Positions 10,178-20,651 of a stretch of DNA of 64,000 nt are shown here, piece after piece (position 1 is the first letter of the stretch; every line of letters starts with the position of its first letter). The notes below the pieces were generated by a model. It searched no databases. It was not told where the DNA came from and saw nothing but the letters and a program-made list of their open reading frames with translations. The DNA comes from Nereocystis luetkeana (lineage: Eukaryota > Sar > Phaeophyceae > Laminariales > Laminariaceae). The stretch lies in assembly GCA_031213475.1 (NCBI GenBank), contig JARUPZ010000025.1, positions 1,860,001 through 1,924,000 of the forward strand, read 5' to 3'. Made by a program: the position numbers and the translations under genes.

Positions 10178-10699
10178 CAATCAGCACTCACGAACGACAA
10201 GTGTGGTAATATCCGCAGCAAAAGAAACACGCGGACGAGGCCCTTGATATGGCAGACTAAATCAAGTCGCCAACCACGCAGTTGTATTAGGTGGCTAGGA
10301 TGTGACAACCATAACAACACTGTCGGGCGCAGAAGTTTGCTTAAAAGTTTGGCGTCTTTCGGTGCCAGGTAATACCACGCGGAAATGTATTACGTACGCC
10401 TTCCGTCGTCATGTCAAGGCCTGAACGGTCCTTCGTGTGGGCGGAAATGTAATAGGCGTCAGTGTCTTGAGAGCAATGTCTTAACGGTTCTTATATTCAC
10501 GTCCAAAGTGTGGTAGAGCGCTTGGGGTTTCGAACGGAGAGAAAGGGATTCACCGCGCCGAGAGCGCCTACGTAGCGTTGATAAGAGACGCAATCCGACG
10601 CGGGTCCACGAGGGAAGAGAAAGAAAGGGCATGCACCACATTCTACAGATGAAAATGCGAGGCACACGTACCGAACGTAGCGGGGAGGGGGGGGAGGGG

Positions 10700-10990
10700 T
10701 TTACTCGATAGGAGATATGTACTCGATCTTATGCATGGCCGTAGTCGTGTGACGGTAGACCCTCGCATCCCTACAATGCCTGGACGGAGTATGTCGAGTT
10801 TTCACCGACCAGGCAGACATTGCTTCCAGGGGGGGGGGGGGGGGGTGCACTCATTATCATGCAAGGCCGCATGTAGTCGTATGACTATGGACCCTCGCAT
10901 CTCTACAATGTCGGGACGGAGCACATCGGGTTTTCACCGACCACGAAGACATTGCTGGTACCAAGCGCGAAGCGCCGTGAGGTGTTGAGC
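10700..10990 (+). repeat. dispersed repeat family E, two partial copies in tandem
   Basis: GCATGGCCGTAGTCGTGTGA, GACCCTCGCATCCCTACAAT, GGGACGGAGCA, GGTTTTCACCGACCA.G and CATTGCTT.CA recur at 10735-10827 and 10862-10985, with AAGCGCGAAGCGCCGTGAGG after the second. A G run (10829-10847) separates them. Longer copies lie at 31.95 and 34.69 kb. Confidence 0.6.
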
Positions 10991-11072
10991 GAGTCGCACG
11001 ACAGGTAGGGGGGGGCGGGGGGGGGGGGGGGGAGAGCCTGCTATCTGTGTGATCTCGAGTCTGAGTAACGAC

Positions 11073-11182
11073 TATTACGGGGGACCATAGTTAGTAGGAC
11101 CTATGGTGTACATAAAAACCTATATATTCAACCATTTTTACTAACAATATTTGTTTCTATAAACTATGATCCCCCGTAATAT
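11073..11182 (+). mobile_element. MITE family A
   Basis: TATTACGGGGGACCATAGTT..AGTAGGACCTATGGTGTACA and AAACTATGATCCCCCGTAAT. Confidence 0.85.
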
Positions 11183-11241
11183 CAAGATTACGGGAGAGTA
11201 TAAAGAGTAATCTGAACCAGATACGTTATGTTGTGCAAACC

Positions 11242-11340
11242 TTAACCCGTTTAGCACCGCAGTCCCATATGTGGGGACAAATCACTCAAATTATAAGTAG
11301 TCTGTCCCCAAAACGGGACTGGGGTTCTAAAAGGGTTAAG
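11242..11340. mobile_element. MITE family B
   Basis: CTTAACCCGTTTAGCACCGC..AGTCCCATATGTGGGGACAA and CTGTCCCCAAAACGGGACTG..GGGTTCTAAAAGGGTTAAG. Confidence 0.8.
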
Positions 11341-11400
11341 GGGGGAATATACGATTACCTTTTGGATCCAAAGCTTGGGTTCTCACTACTTTCAATACAA

Positions 11401-11815
11401 CCCTGGGCGTAAATCTAACTTTTTTTTTTCAGACGGTGATATGAAGACCAAGCGATCCTTATATTTACGAACAGTGTGGTACATGTGTATGCGTCACCAC
11501 CCTATTACGGGGGGCCATAGTTAACAGGACCTATGGTATACATAAAAACCTATATGTTTAACAAGTTTTACCAACAATACTTGGTCCTGTTAACTATGGC
11601 CCCCCGTAATAGGCGTATGTGTTTGCGTCACCACCCTGGGCGTATATAAAAGAGTTTTTTCCACGGTACTATGGAGACCAAGTGGTCCTTATATTTCTGA
11701 CCAGTGTGGTACGTATGTGTGTATGCCCTACCACCGTGGGCGTAAATATAAGCAACTTTCAGACGGTATTGTGAAGACCAAGCCATCCTTCTAATTACGA
11801 CCCTTAGTAGGAGAG
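11401..11815. repeat. tandem array, ~110-bp unit, three units, with a nested MITE
   Basis: CCTGGGCGTAAAT, TTCAGACGGT..TATGAAGACCAAGC, ATCCTTATATTTACGA and CAGTGTGGTAC.TGTGT recur at about 11401, 11638 and 11745. A family A element (11503-11612) interrupts the array after the first unit. Confidence 0.65.
11503..11612 (+). mobile_element. MITE family A, inserted in a tandem array
   Basis: TATTACGGGGGGCCATAGTT..AACAGGACCTATGGTATACA and TTGGTCCTGTTAACTATGGC..CCCCCGTAATA. Confidence 0.9.
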
Positions 11816-11952
11816 GGACAAAACACACAGATCGAAGAGGATGATCAAGGGGACAATGTTTTTTTCTTACAAAAAACAACTATTAAAACAAAACAAAAAA
11901 TGATACTTTGTAACCAGATATGTACGATCCTTTTCTCGGCGCTAGAGCGGTG

Positions 11953-12050
11953 TTAACCCTGTTTTTTTTTTCACTGCAGTTCCGTTTTGGGGACACACTA
12001 CTTCTAATTTGACTGGTTTGTACCCAAAACGGGACTGCGGCTCTAAATTA
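11953..12050. mobile_element. MITE family B
   Basis: TTAACCCTG and a T run, CACTGCAGTTCCGTTTTGGG..GACACAC, then GTTTGTACCCAAAACGGGAC..TGCGGCTCTAAAT. The left end is altered by the T run. Confidence 0.7.
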
Positions 12051-12132
12051 TCGACGACGGAGAGGGTGGTTCCAAAGGTTGAAACAACTGCGTTTCCCTC
12101 CGGATAATTTCTCGAACAGTATCATTACACCG

Positions 12133-12462
12133 GCGTCCCCGGTGGCTTGATAGGTGGTCCGCGTGCCTATCAATATCAATTTCGTGGGTTCAAGTTTCAC
12201 CGAGTGCATGCTCGCAGGGCCTTTTTCTTGCATAAATATATAATTTGCGGAAAGCGCGAGAGCGTGAGTTAGCTACTTTCGATGAAAGTCGACGTGCAGT
12301 GGGAATGCTGGACCCTATGCGCGACAAAAAATGAAGGCACGTACCGGGGGGGAAAAGCGTAGACACCTTGTGACCACGGCTTGTCCAGAAGATCACCGAG
12401 GAGGGTAAGATCTCCAACGAGTTGGGCTGGAAAGGTAAAAGTGAAAACAAAAAGTATCATTA
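12133..12462 (+). mobile_element. SINE family S2, full-length and uninterrupted
   Basis: Best reference copy: head (GTCCCCGGTGGCTTGATAGG..TGGTCCGCGTGCC), box B GGTTCAAGTTT near 12187, body (GGAAAGCGCGAGAGCGTGAG), core (TTCGATGAAAGTCGACGTGC..AATGAAGGCACGTACCGGGG), then GACCACGGCTTGTCCAGAAG, GATCTCCAACGAG and GGGCTGGAAAGGTAAAAGTG. About 330 bp with an A-rich end. Confidence 0.85.
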
Positions 12463-12465
12463 ACC

Positions 12466-12612
12466 CCCCCGCTTGGTGCAAGCAATGTCCGCCTGATCGG
12501 TGAAAACTCGACATGCTCCGTCCCGGTTTCCTAGGGATGCGAGGGTCTAGGGTCACACGACTACGGCCATGCATGAGATCGAGTACATATCTCCTATCGA
12601 GTACACCCCCTC
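12466..12612 (-). repeat. dispersed repeat family E fragment
   Basis: Minus-strand copy: GCAAGCAATGTCCGCCTGAT, CGGTGAAAACTCGACATGCT, CCGTCCCGG, GGGATGCGAGGGTCTAGGGT, ACTACGGCCATGCATGAGAT and CGAGTACATATCTCCTATCG. Confidence 0.6.
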
Positions 12613-12837
12613 CCTCCCCGCGCGCGCGCGACTGGACAATGTTCCTCGTAGCTACGAATAACTTGAAACTCAGAACGCGTATGCACGTGCTGTAGGTACA
12701 CCTATCGCCGTCTATTCCAAGTTGAACTTCTCGATTTTTGGTCTTGAAATGTGAACGTCCTAACCTGTTTTTTGGGTGGTATTATGATCGTATTATCCTT
12801 GCCTAGATATGGTCGCATTTGTTGTTTACAGCAGTGG

Positions 12838-13560
12838 TGTATACGTGTTCTTCACATTAAGCCGTTTTTTCTACCAGTCTGCATTCAGTACAAGCAGTGT
12901 CCGCGCCGATTCTTCAGTCCTAGAGATATAAAAAGTTCGGTGCTGACAAAACTACGCAACAGAGCAGAGATACTTCACGGCAGTTCTGCAGCAAGAAGAG
13001 TCGAAAAATTCAATGCCATGTCAACATACTGGATACGACAGGCGCAACATACACATTCTAGGAAAGGGGGAAAAAACAAGAGAAACAACAACGAAAAACG
13101 AAACAAAGAAACGAAGGAACGAACACAAACCGAAAAAAGAAACAGAAAAGGCAAGATGAAAGAAAAACTGTCGTGCCCCCCGCAGGGCGTGGCAGACGCT
13201 TATCAGCAACGTCAATAATAACAAGAACGAGCTCCGCAAAAAGAAACACCACGACGTATAAACATAGCAGTAAGTCTCAGGACTAAAAACAAAAAAAAAC
13301 TAACAGGCAAAAAACCGAAACACAACAAAAAACTGCAACAAACCACTCTCCCGGTATAGCCGCAGCAGTTTGTGTTACGGGTAGATAGCCAGGTTGTACC
13401 TCCTGTTGATAGTCGGCCTGGTGTCTGGTACCTTGCGACGCTGGCTGTCGTCCCCGTTCTACGTTCGTCAACTATGCCCCACCCCCGGAAAGGATGCGTC
13501 CGACAATACGAAACAAGCGAAGCAGGCTCGTCATCCACCCACGCCACAAGTCTGCTTTAA
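12838..13560 (-). mobile_element. LINE 3' end, subfamily C, long copy
   Basis: Plus-strand order is GTGTTCTTCACATTAAGCCG, GTGTCCGCGCCGATTCTTCA, GCAATGCCATG-like block, CATACACATTCTAGGAAAGG, TCGTGCCCCCCGCAGGGCGT, AACTGCAACAAACCACTCTC, GGTGTCTGGTACCTTGCGAC and CGTCCGACAATACGAAACAA. That is the inverse of the 26.9-27.8 kb LINE end. No coding. Confidence 0.65.
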
Positions 13561-13736
13561 TACAAAAGGGACAAGGAAAAAGAGTCGAACATCAGTTTGG
13601 CGGTCGGACTACTGCTGTGGGACTGGGCTCTCGACGAAAAATATGATGATACGTATATAATACAAATGTGTGTCCACGTAGGATGCATGAATCATTTGCA
13701 CGAATGAATACTCTGTTTACAATATTGAATTATATA

Positions 13737-14442
13737 CGAGCTGGGCCAGCCAAAAAATGAATAAACCATCCTAAGGTCGTATCTCGTGAACCACTGCGAA
13801 TTTTGACTTGAAATTTGGAGGCACTGATCCTGACACTGCTGTACACGCGCAGAAAAAAAAGAGTATATTAAAATTAAGACTTTTTTTTTATTTCGACTTG
13901 ATCTCGACGAGGTATCGGCGGAAACTCAAAAACGCGAATGTTTCAACACAAATTTCGCAACAAAACTGTCGTTCCCGAACGAGGCGAAAATTGGTGGAGG
14001 CGTAGCTGAAGACCCTAGGAGAACATCGTTGTTACTTTCATTGCCCAATTCGACACCCATCAAGAGATATTGCCAAAACACGATATTCATACATGAAACA
14101 AGTAATTACGAGAAATGTGTTTTTTTCTGCGATGCCCCGCTCAATATTGCGAGTTTCGATCCAAAAATTAAACCTCATATTGGAACCGCATGTGCGAACA
14201 AACGGAAACCACGCCTTTTCTGTTTTTGTTTTTTCCAGACAAGTTATTGCCGTTTTTGTATTTTTTCGGATCGTTGTATCGGTCATATGCCTCGAGCAAA
14301 TCTAAAAAAATATAAAGGCGAGTTTTCCGTTTGTTGGTCGGTGCATGATCTACATGGTGTCGAAAATCACATCCCAATATGCAATACTGATCGGGGCATC
14401 GCCAATCAAACAAAAAATCAGCACCTTGGCTGGCCCAGCTCG
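13737..14442. mobile_element. 706-bp element with 17-bp perfect terminal inverted repeats
   Basis: CGAGCTGGGCCAGCCAA at 13737-13753 is exactly repeated in inverse as TTGGCTGGCCCAGCTCG at 14426-14442, and TA flanks both ends (13735-13736, 14443-14444), consistent with a TA target duplication. The inside is AT-richer than its surroundings, with short open frames on both strands (the longest, ~138 codons, at 14029-14445, overlaps the right repeat) and no transposase signature. Most likely a non-autonomous cut-and-paste transposon of a family seen once here. Confidence 0.8.
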
Positions 14443-14444
14443 TA

Positions 14445-14914
14445 GAAGGACCAACACATCAAACGTACGAATCAACCCGGTATACGATTTGACAAGATAC
14501 GCAAGTAGGAGCATACAACATACCAATACAAACTATTATTAATGGACGCGAGTGGGCGAGGGAAGGAATGGCTGAAGCCTCCCCGCGATAACAATACAAA
14601 GAACGAACCGTAGTGGGAGGGGGGGTAAGAGCCTACCAGGTATTTTTTATGGGCCTGACCCACTATAATACCACAGCAGTATGCCCCACCATTATTACTA
14701 CAGCAGTAGGACCTACTGCTACAGCAGGCGAGAGAAAAGAGTGGCGAAGATGATATAAAAGACGGAAAAAGTGAAGTAAAATCGAAATACGATGCGCAGG
14801 GCACAGGACAGGATCCTAGCAACGTCTGAAGGGCGGGCTGAGATTTGACAGGAAAATGAGGATTTACGGGAGTGTGGTATTAATAGTTGCAAAGTTCATC
14901 TTGTATTTAGAGTC
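14445..14914. other. no gene seen
   Basis: Contains short CAGCAGTATG/ACAGCAGTAGG repeats at 14683-14730 and nothing else recognisable. Confidence 0.35.
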
Positions 14915-15195
14915 GAACGCACCCATGAGTCACCCCACGGTAGGGGTTGCACTTTGTGGGACAAAGGTTTCTGACCAGTTGAGTTCCTCGAGTGAGGAAC
15001 CACACCAGTGAGGATGAAAATTTTACTCGTATATTCGTTTCAGGACTACTAGCGCATACAAGTGTCGGTCGGGTGGCATGAACGAATTTCTTCCAAGAAT
15101 TTTATGGGGTGAGATGTTGAGTTCCTAATGTTAGGGGCTCAAAAACTTCTGGTGCACCCCTACTTTGAGATGGCTCCCATGTTCCTGTATGAAAT
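14915..15195 (+). repeat. dispersed repeat family F, copy 1
   Basis: CCACGGTAGGGGTTGCACTT, TTCTGACCAGTTGAGTTCCT, CGAGTGAGGAACCACACCAG, TGAGGATGAAAATTTTACTC, AGGACTACTAGCGCATACA and TGAGATGTTGAGTTCCTAAT recur in inverse order at 59.94-60.20 kb. The GAGTTCCTCGAGTGAGGAAC palindrome is a hallmark. Confidence 0.65.
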
Positions 15196-15340
15196 CCCGC
15201 CTTGTCTACGTAACTTCCCTGTCTCGGTAGTACTGCTGTAGGCTCATTACTCGCTGCCCTAGGCCTTACTCTTCAGTACTGCTGTACTCGCACACAACCA
15301 TATATTACTCGTACGAGCTGAGTGCCTTTTCTTTTTTTTT

Positions 15341-15661
15341 TTTAATCACCTTTACTTTCCAGCCTACGTAGCTCGTAGGGGGTTTTACCCTCGGCGATCT
15401 TCTGGACAAGCCGTGGTCACAGGTGTCGTCCCTTCTACCCCCTCGTTAAGTGCCTTTATTTTTTTGTCGCGCACAGGGCTCAGCATTCCCACTGCTCGTC
15501 GATTTTCATCGAATGTAGCTAACTCACGCTCTCGCGCTTTCCGCTAATCAATTTCTTCATGCAAGAAAAAGTCCCTGCGACCATGTGCACTCGGTGAGAC
15601 TTGAACCCACGAAATTGATCTTGATAGGCACGCGGGCCACCTACCAAGCCACCGGGGACGC
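15341..15661 (-). mobile_element. SINE family S2, full-length
   Basis: Minus strand: TTTACTTTCCAGCCTACGTA, GATCTTCTGGACAAGCCGTG, GTGCCTTTATTTTTTTGTCG, GCTCGTCGATTTTCATCGAA, ACTCACGCTCTCGCGCTTTC, box B complement GACTTGAACCC, GCCACCTACCAAGCCACCGG. Confidence 0.85.
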
Positions 15662-15957
15662 CAGGTCATTGTCGTGGGTAAAATAATCGGCGCTACATAC
15701 CGCTGTTCGGCCGTTTTATTCTTGTTGCTACCCATCGGCATCCGGTACACCCAGTGTCCGTGCCGATTCTTTCATTAATATCAACACAATTTCCGACAGG
15801 TATCCCGCCAAAGATGTCAGGAGACATGTCAAGCCACACAAACTGCGCGCTGTAAAGGGTGCGGGGCCGAGTGTTTCACACTATTAATGAAGCCCAGTAT
15901 TTTGGTGTCAGTCAAGGCGTGTCAAGGCTAAGGCCCTGTCTGTCAAGGGGTGAAAGG

Positions 15958-16230
15958 GTGTGTGTGTTCTTCACATTAAACCGTGCTTTCTACCCGTCGA
16001 CATCCAGCACAACCAGTGTCCGTGCCGATTCTTCAATCCCAGAAGAGATACAAGTTCTGTGGTCACAAAGCCACGCCACAGAGATACGTACTACGTTACC
16101 ACGTACCAAAAAAAAAAAAAAAAAAGGTACCTGGTATGCAGTAAGCAATCCAACGCCATGTCATACCAGGTATACTACTTTGTAGATGCGACATGCACGA
16201 CATACACATTCTATAAAATAGAGAAGTGCC
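15958..16230 (-). mobile_element. LINE 3' end, subfamily C
   Basis: GTGTGTGTGTTCTTCACATT, AAACCGTGCTTTCTACCCGT, CGACATCCAGCACAACCAGT, GAAGAGATACAAGTTCTGTG, then GACATACACATTCTATAAAA. The tail is (AC)n on the minus strand. A fragment of the same end may lie at 15700-15775. Confidence 0.7.
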
Positions 16231-16439
16231 GTCTCCTGACAGATTTGTATCGTTTAATATATAGGAGGTCTATTTTTCCAAACGGTGGCCTTGGTCATTC
16301 CTCACCTGTCGGCTTTCTGATGCCCATTAGGACACGAAACGCTCCTTATTTTACCGGACAGGGCGCGGTAGTTGCTATTTTTTTTGTTCTTCTTGTTTTG
16401 TTGTAAGTTTCATTCTGATTTCGGTTGCGCTATTCGTAC

Positions 16440-17222
16440 GAACTACTGATATAAACCTGCTGCTGTGAGCTATCAAGTCGTACGCATTGATAAACCGTAC
16501 TGAAGGAGCCGTGTGGCGTGGTTGGAAGACGAACCTGCTCTGCTCGTTTCGTATTGTCTGACGCCAAGGGGCTGGGCATAGTTGACGAACGCAGGGCGGA
16601 GACGGCAGTCTGGGTAGCAAGGTGCCAGGCGGATTAGCAGGGAGAACCTGGCTATACTACTCGTACCACAAACTGCTGCCGCCACCTGGAAGGTGCTTTG
16701 GGCTTTGGTCTGCCTGTTATTTCCCCTTTGTTATTTTTCCTTGATACTTTTTCCCTTGGTTCTTTGTCTTACTCTGTTTACAAGCAGTGGTGTTTTTTCT
16801 TATTTATTTATTTATTTTTTTCTTTCTTTTCTCCAGCTCGTTCTTTTTCAAGTGTTGGCCACCTCGCCTGCGGGGGGGGGGCACGACAGATTGTTTCTCC
16901 TAGATTTTGCTTTCATTTTTTTCTTCTTCTCTTTTGATTTGTCTACCCTGTTTTTGTTTTCTCTTTGATTGTTTCTTTTCGTTTCACTATTTCATAGATT
17001 GCGTATGTCGTGCCTGTCGTATCTAGTATGATGACATGGCTTTGCATTGCCCACTGCAGTGCACACTGCACACGTGGCAACGTAGTATCTCTGTGGCGTA
17101 GCTTTGTGACCACATAACTTGTATCTCTTCTAGGATTGAAGAATCGGCACGGACTCTGGTTGTGCTGGATGTCGACGGGTAGAAAGAACGGTTTAATGTG
17201 AAGAACACACACACACACGCAC
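16440..17222 (+). mobile_element. LINE 3' end, subfamily C, ~780 bp with (AC)n tail
   Basis: Plus-strand order: GTATTGTCTGACGCCAAGGG, GGAGACGGCAGTCTGGGTAG, ACCACAAACTGCTGCCGCCA, TTTGTCTTACTCTGTTTACA, CACCTCGCCTGCGG, GATTGCGTATGTCGTGCCTG, TCTTCTAGGATTGAAGAATC, GGTTTAATGTGAAGAACACA and an AC tail. 16541-17218 is nearly identical to 22973-23650. Confidence 0.8.
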
Positions 17223-17269
17223 GCTGCAGTCCCCTGCAGATGTTTTTTTTTTCTTTATTTTTTTTTTTC

Positions 17270-17599
17270 TTATCCCATTCATTATCTTCGCACATTTTCT
17301 TCTCTCTCTCCTTCCAACTCGTAACTCAGATTCGGGGTCACATAGCAGGCTCTTCTCCCCCCTTCCCGCTACGGTACGTGCCTTCCTTTTTATCGCGAGA
17401 AGATTTCAGCCTTTTCTTCCCTGGTCGACTCGCATCGCATTGTGCCTACCCACGCTGCAAGGCGCTCTCAACAATTGCATCCTTTTTTTTTATTTTTATT
17501 TTTGCAAATAAAGTCAAAGTCCGACCCACCTGGGGCTCGAACCCAGGACTCAAACAAGTAGAATTCGAGGTTAACCACTTGAACCACCGGGGCGACCGG
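17270..17599 (-). mobile_element. SINE family S1, full-length
   Basis: Minus strand. The tRNA-like head is intact: box A GGTTCAAGTGG and box B GGTTCGAGCCC read on the minus strand (plus-strand GGGCTCGAACC near 17533 and CCACTTGAACCACC near 17575). Body CAATTGCATCC, core CGAGAAGATTTCAGCC..GTACGTGCCTTCCTTTTTAT, tail AATGGGATAAG followed by A-rich sequence. Confidence 0.85.
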
Positions 17600-17990
17600 A
17601 TGTACGCAGATGTATCTATATATAATAAATGGCATATTCAAACTGTTGAAATTTATACGACTCTGGACACTATTAATATATATATTATATAACACCAAGC
17701 ACGCACGATCGAACTACGGTATTACGTTCTGGTATAACGTACCAGGTACACACTAAGCTTGCAAAAATGAGTTTTGAGGGGGTGGAAATGCGTCCTTGAA
17801 ATGATCAATCTCAGCCTCGTGTTTTTTCGGTTTAATTTCAAGTTTAAACTGGGTACAAAGGTTCATACGGCATGACAGTTCGTTTTTTTTAGTATTATTA
17901 TTACTATTTTTTTCCATTTCTTCACTTTTTTTAAATTTATTTCATTTTGTTTTGTTTCGATTGGTCTTCTTTGTTTTTGTTTTTTCTTTG
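17600..17990. other. no gene seen; leads into a LINE end
   Basis: AT-rich (TATATATTATATAAC at 17677) with a TACCAGGTAC motif at 17741. From about 17880 the T-rich stretch TTTGTTTCGATTGGTC belongs to the next LINE 3' end. Confidence 0.35.
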
Positions 17991-18243
17991 TTTCCTTTCG
18001 TTTCTCTATTTCATAGAGTGTGTATGTCGTGCCTGTCGTATCCAGCACGAGTATGACGACATGGCATTGCATTGCCCACTGTGCTAACTGCATACCTGGT
18101 ACGTGACAACGTAGGTATCTCTGTGGCGTAGCTTTGTGGCCACAGAACTCGTATCTTATCTAGGATTGAAGAATTGGCACGGACACTGGTTGTGCTGGAC
18201 GTCGACGGGTAGAAAGCACGGTTCAATGTGAAGGAACACACAC
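17880..18243 (+). mobile_element. LINE 3' end, subfamily C
   Basis: TTTCATAGAGTGTGTATGTC, GTGCCTGTCGTATCCAGCAC, GACATGGCATTGCATTGCCC, CTTATCTAGGATTGAAGAAT, GGTTCAATGTGAAGGAACAC, AC tail. Confidence 0.75.
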
Positions 18244-18496
18244 GTTGGACCACGCAGAGGAGACCTTCTCTTCCTTCTGTTCGTCCCACATCGCACTTCT
18301 TGTACCGTTTGCGTTGGTGAGTGGCAAACATTTACCTGGCAGTACGTACTCCGCACCCAAAAATAGCAACCCCGCGTGCGCGATGTCCCGCGGAGCTTGC
18401 TCGAAGCCGTGGTCTATATCCCCCTTCACATCGCGAAACGGTGACCGAGCTATAGATACCTGGTATACGAGTATGTAACCACGTACTACTGCCGGA

Positions 18497-18498
18497 TG

Positions 18499-18570
<72 letters not shown>

Positions 18571-18650
18571 CGTTGTTGTCGTTGTTGTTGTCACATTAAC
18601 TCTCTGACGAAGGAGTCCGTGGTCACACTAAAGGTGCTGGAACCCGATTA
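18497..18650 (-). mobile_element. LINE 3' end with (AAC)n tail, third subfamily
   Basis: A ~93-bp (TTG)n tract (18499-18591) is followed by TCACATTAACTC. On the minus strand this is GAGTTAATGTGACAACAAC, the same junction as GAGTTAATGTGAGAACAACA at 43.81 kb. The tract is therefore a retroposon tail. Open frames of poly-Cys or poly-Thr here are artefacts of it. Confidence 0.65.
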
Positions 18651-18659
18651 TAGGAAGAT

Positions 18660-19150
18660 CCGAAAAACCACAAAAAAATCGAGATTCGGCTGCCTAAAAA
18701 ATACTCGAGACGAAGAAAGTGCACACAGGATGAAACCAATGTGCAAACTGAACTAACATGGCTGCGGGTACATCCTCTCTGCTCAACTACAACATAGAGG
18801 TTCCCCCGTTCCCACCACTTGACCACGTTGTGGCTGCTGACTACAGCGGCTGGTGTCTGGAGTGCTGCCTTCACCATACGAAACGCACGGTATCGTAATC
18901 GTGAACACAAGAGAGGGACACACCTGCCTGCTATCTGGAGTGCTGTCAGAGTGAATGAAGACTCACGGATATGCAGGGAAAAAGGAGCGCAATCGAACCT
19001 TATAACCACACGAATATCAACGATCGCCATCTCTTCCTGGACACGAAAAGGTGCAACACAGCAGCTATGATACTCGTACGACGTCCCTGATAATTGCGAG
19101 AGTCATTATTCCCCATGAAGGGTAGGATACAACGAAGACCAGTGACGTCC
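18660..19150. other. no gene seen
   Basis: An open frame of 135 codons on the minus strand (18623-19030) shows no domain, and CTGGTGTCTGGAGTGCTG / CTGCTATCTGGAGTGCTG recur at 18851 and 18928. I cannot support coding. Confidence 0.3.
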
Positions 19151-19154
19151 GTAT

Positions 19155-19260
19155 TCACCCTTTTAGGACTGCAGTCTCGTTTTGGGGACAATTTGGGACA
19201 AACTACTTGGAATTTGACTGGTGTTTCCCCAAAACGGGACTGGAGTTCTAAAAGGGTTTG
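19155..19260. mobile_element. MITE family B
   Basis: TTCACCCTTTTAGGACTGCA..GTCTCGTTTTGGGGACAA, an internal duplication TTTGGGACAAAC, then GTTTCCCCAAAACGGGACTG..GAGTTCTAAAAGGGTTTG. Confidence 0.8.
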
Positions 19261-19347
19261 AAGTACCGGTACCTGGTAGATACTACCAGGTATATATATA
19301 ATATAATATATATATATTATAATATATATATATATTAAATTTTTTTT

Positions 19348-19675
19348 TGCTCATCCCATTTATTGTCTTCGCACATCTTCTTCTCTCTCTCCTTCCAAGT
19401 CGTAACTCAGATCCGGAGCCACATAGCAGGCTCTTCTACCCCCTTCCCGCTACGGTACGTGCCTTCATTTTTATCGCGAGAAGACTTCAGCCTTTTCTTC
19501 CCTCGTCGACTCGCATCGAATCGTGCCTGCCCACGCCGCAAGGCGCTCTCAACAATTGGATCCTTTTTATTTTTATTTTTGCAAATGAAGTCAAATGTCC
19601 GACCCACCTGGGGCTCGAACTCCGGACTCAAACACAAGTAGTATTCGAGGTTAACCACTTGAACCACCGGGGCGA
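19348..19675 (-). mobile_element. SINE family S1, full-length
   Basis: TGCTCATCCCATTTATTGTC, TCTTCTCTCTCTCCTTCCAA, core GGTACGTGCCTTCATTTTTA..CTCGCATCGAATCGTGCC, body CTCTCAACAATTGGATCC, box B complement GGGCTCGAACT, box A complement CCACTTGAACC. It lies beside an AT-rich run (19292-19337). Confidence 0.85.
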
Positions 19676-20180
19676 TACGTGACGTCAATACGAGCAACAG
19701 CGATATATGGCAGACCTGTGCGCGGCGCTCTCCAATTTCTGCGCGGAATATTTACACTGTATACGGGTAGGCCTCTCTCTGCCTGGGTAGCTAAGGCGCC
19801 GTCGACAGCCATCAGCCGCAGCAGCGGCAGCGGCAGCAGCAGCAGCAGCAGCAGCAAGGACAGCAGCAGCGACAGCAGCAGTCTTGCGTAGGGGTGACTT
19901 GAGCTATAGTCAATCTGACCAGAACTGTGCGGTATGTTTGTGCTTTGACCTTTAGCTATCGTACCATCTATACGTTCCTTATATATGTACGATCAGATTG
20001 GTATACGAGTACCCGGTATACCAATCTGTCCGACAATGTTTGGACCGTTTGTATGTTATTATGCAATCAAAACGCCCCTTAGCATGCGGAACAGTGGTGT
20101 AGAAGTGGCGTTGAGAGATTTGTACCTATTAAAAGTACTACTGTACCACAAACCAAATAAGAAACCTGTCCTGTGCTACT
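19676..20180. other. no gene seen; CAG-type triplet tract
   Basis: AGCAGCGGCAGCGGCAGCAG at 19810-19880 gives poly-Ser/Leu frames. GATTGGTATACGAGTACCCG / GTATACCAATCTGTC at 19996-20025 forms a short palindrome. Nothing coding is supported. Confidence 0.35.
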
Positions 20181-20184
20181 CGTA

Positions 20185-20646
20185 CCACAAACCGCTGCGG
20201 CTACCTGGAGGGTGTTTTTTTTCTCTTTTTTTTTTTTTGTCAATAGTCTTGCTCTTTAATTTAAAGTGGTTTATACTGCCCTTCCTGAGCACGTATGTTG
20301 TCCGTCTAGCAGGCTTTCTGAAGTTCCTTACGTCGTTTGCATTCTGTTTTTTCTTCTTTTTTTTTTTCTTTTTTTTTCGTTTCAGTTTTTTTTTTCTTTT
20401 TTATTGTCTTTTGCTCTTATTTTTCCGGTCTTGCTTGTGTTGTTGTGTTCTCGTACGCGGTACGCTGACACTTCACTTGCTTGACACTTGAATTTGCGAT
20501 TTGGTTTTATTTTTGGTCTTCCTCTGTCTCACAGTCTGTGACCACAGAATCAGTATCTCTCTAGGATAGGGAATCAGGACGGACACTGGGTGTGCTGATG
20601 AAGCTGGGTAGAAAGGACGATTCAATGTGAAGACAACAACAATTGT
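20185..20646 (+). mobile_element. LINE 3' end, subfamily C'
   Basis: GCTACTCGTACCACAAACCG, T-rich middle, TCTGAAGTTCCTTACGTCGT, TTGTGTTGTTGTGTTCTCGT, CTCTGTCTCACAGTCTGTGA, TATCTCTCTAGGATAGGGAA, GATTCAATGTGAAGACAACA. Ends in a short AAC tail. Confidence 0.7.
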
Positions 20647-20651
20647 TGCTT

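Noticed and set aside
17500-17600. A genuine tRNA gene on the minus strand
   Set aside because: Box A and box B are present, but the same head with the same downstream body recurs at 19.6 and 50.2 kb, and the cloverleaf is imperfect, so it is a SINE head.
18223-18594. 123-codon minus-strand frame beginning with ~30 threonines
   Set aside because: It is the translation of a (TTG)n tract that forms a retroposon tail; similar poly-residue frames at 21331-21618 and 23690-24073 have the same cause.
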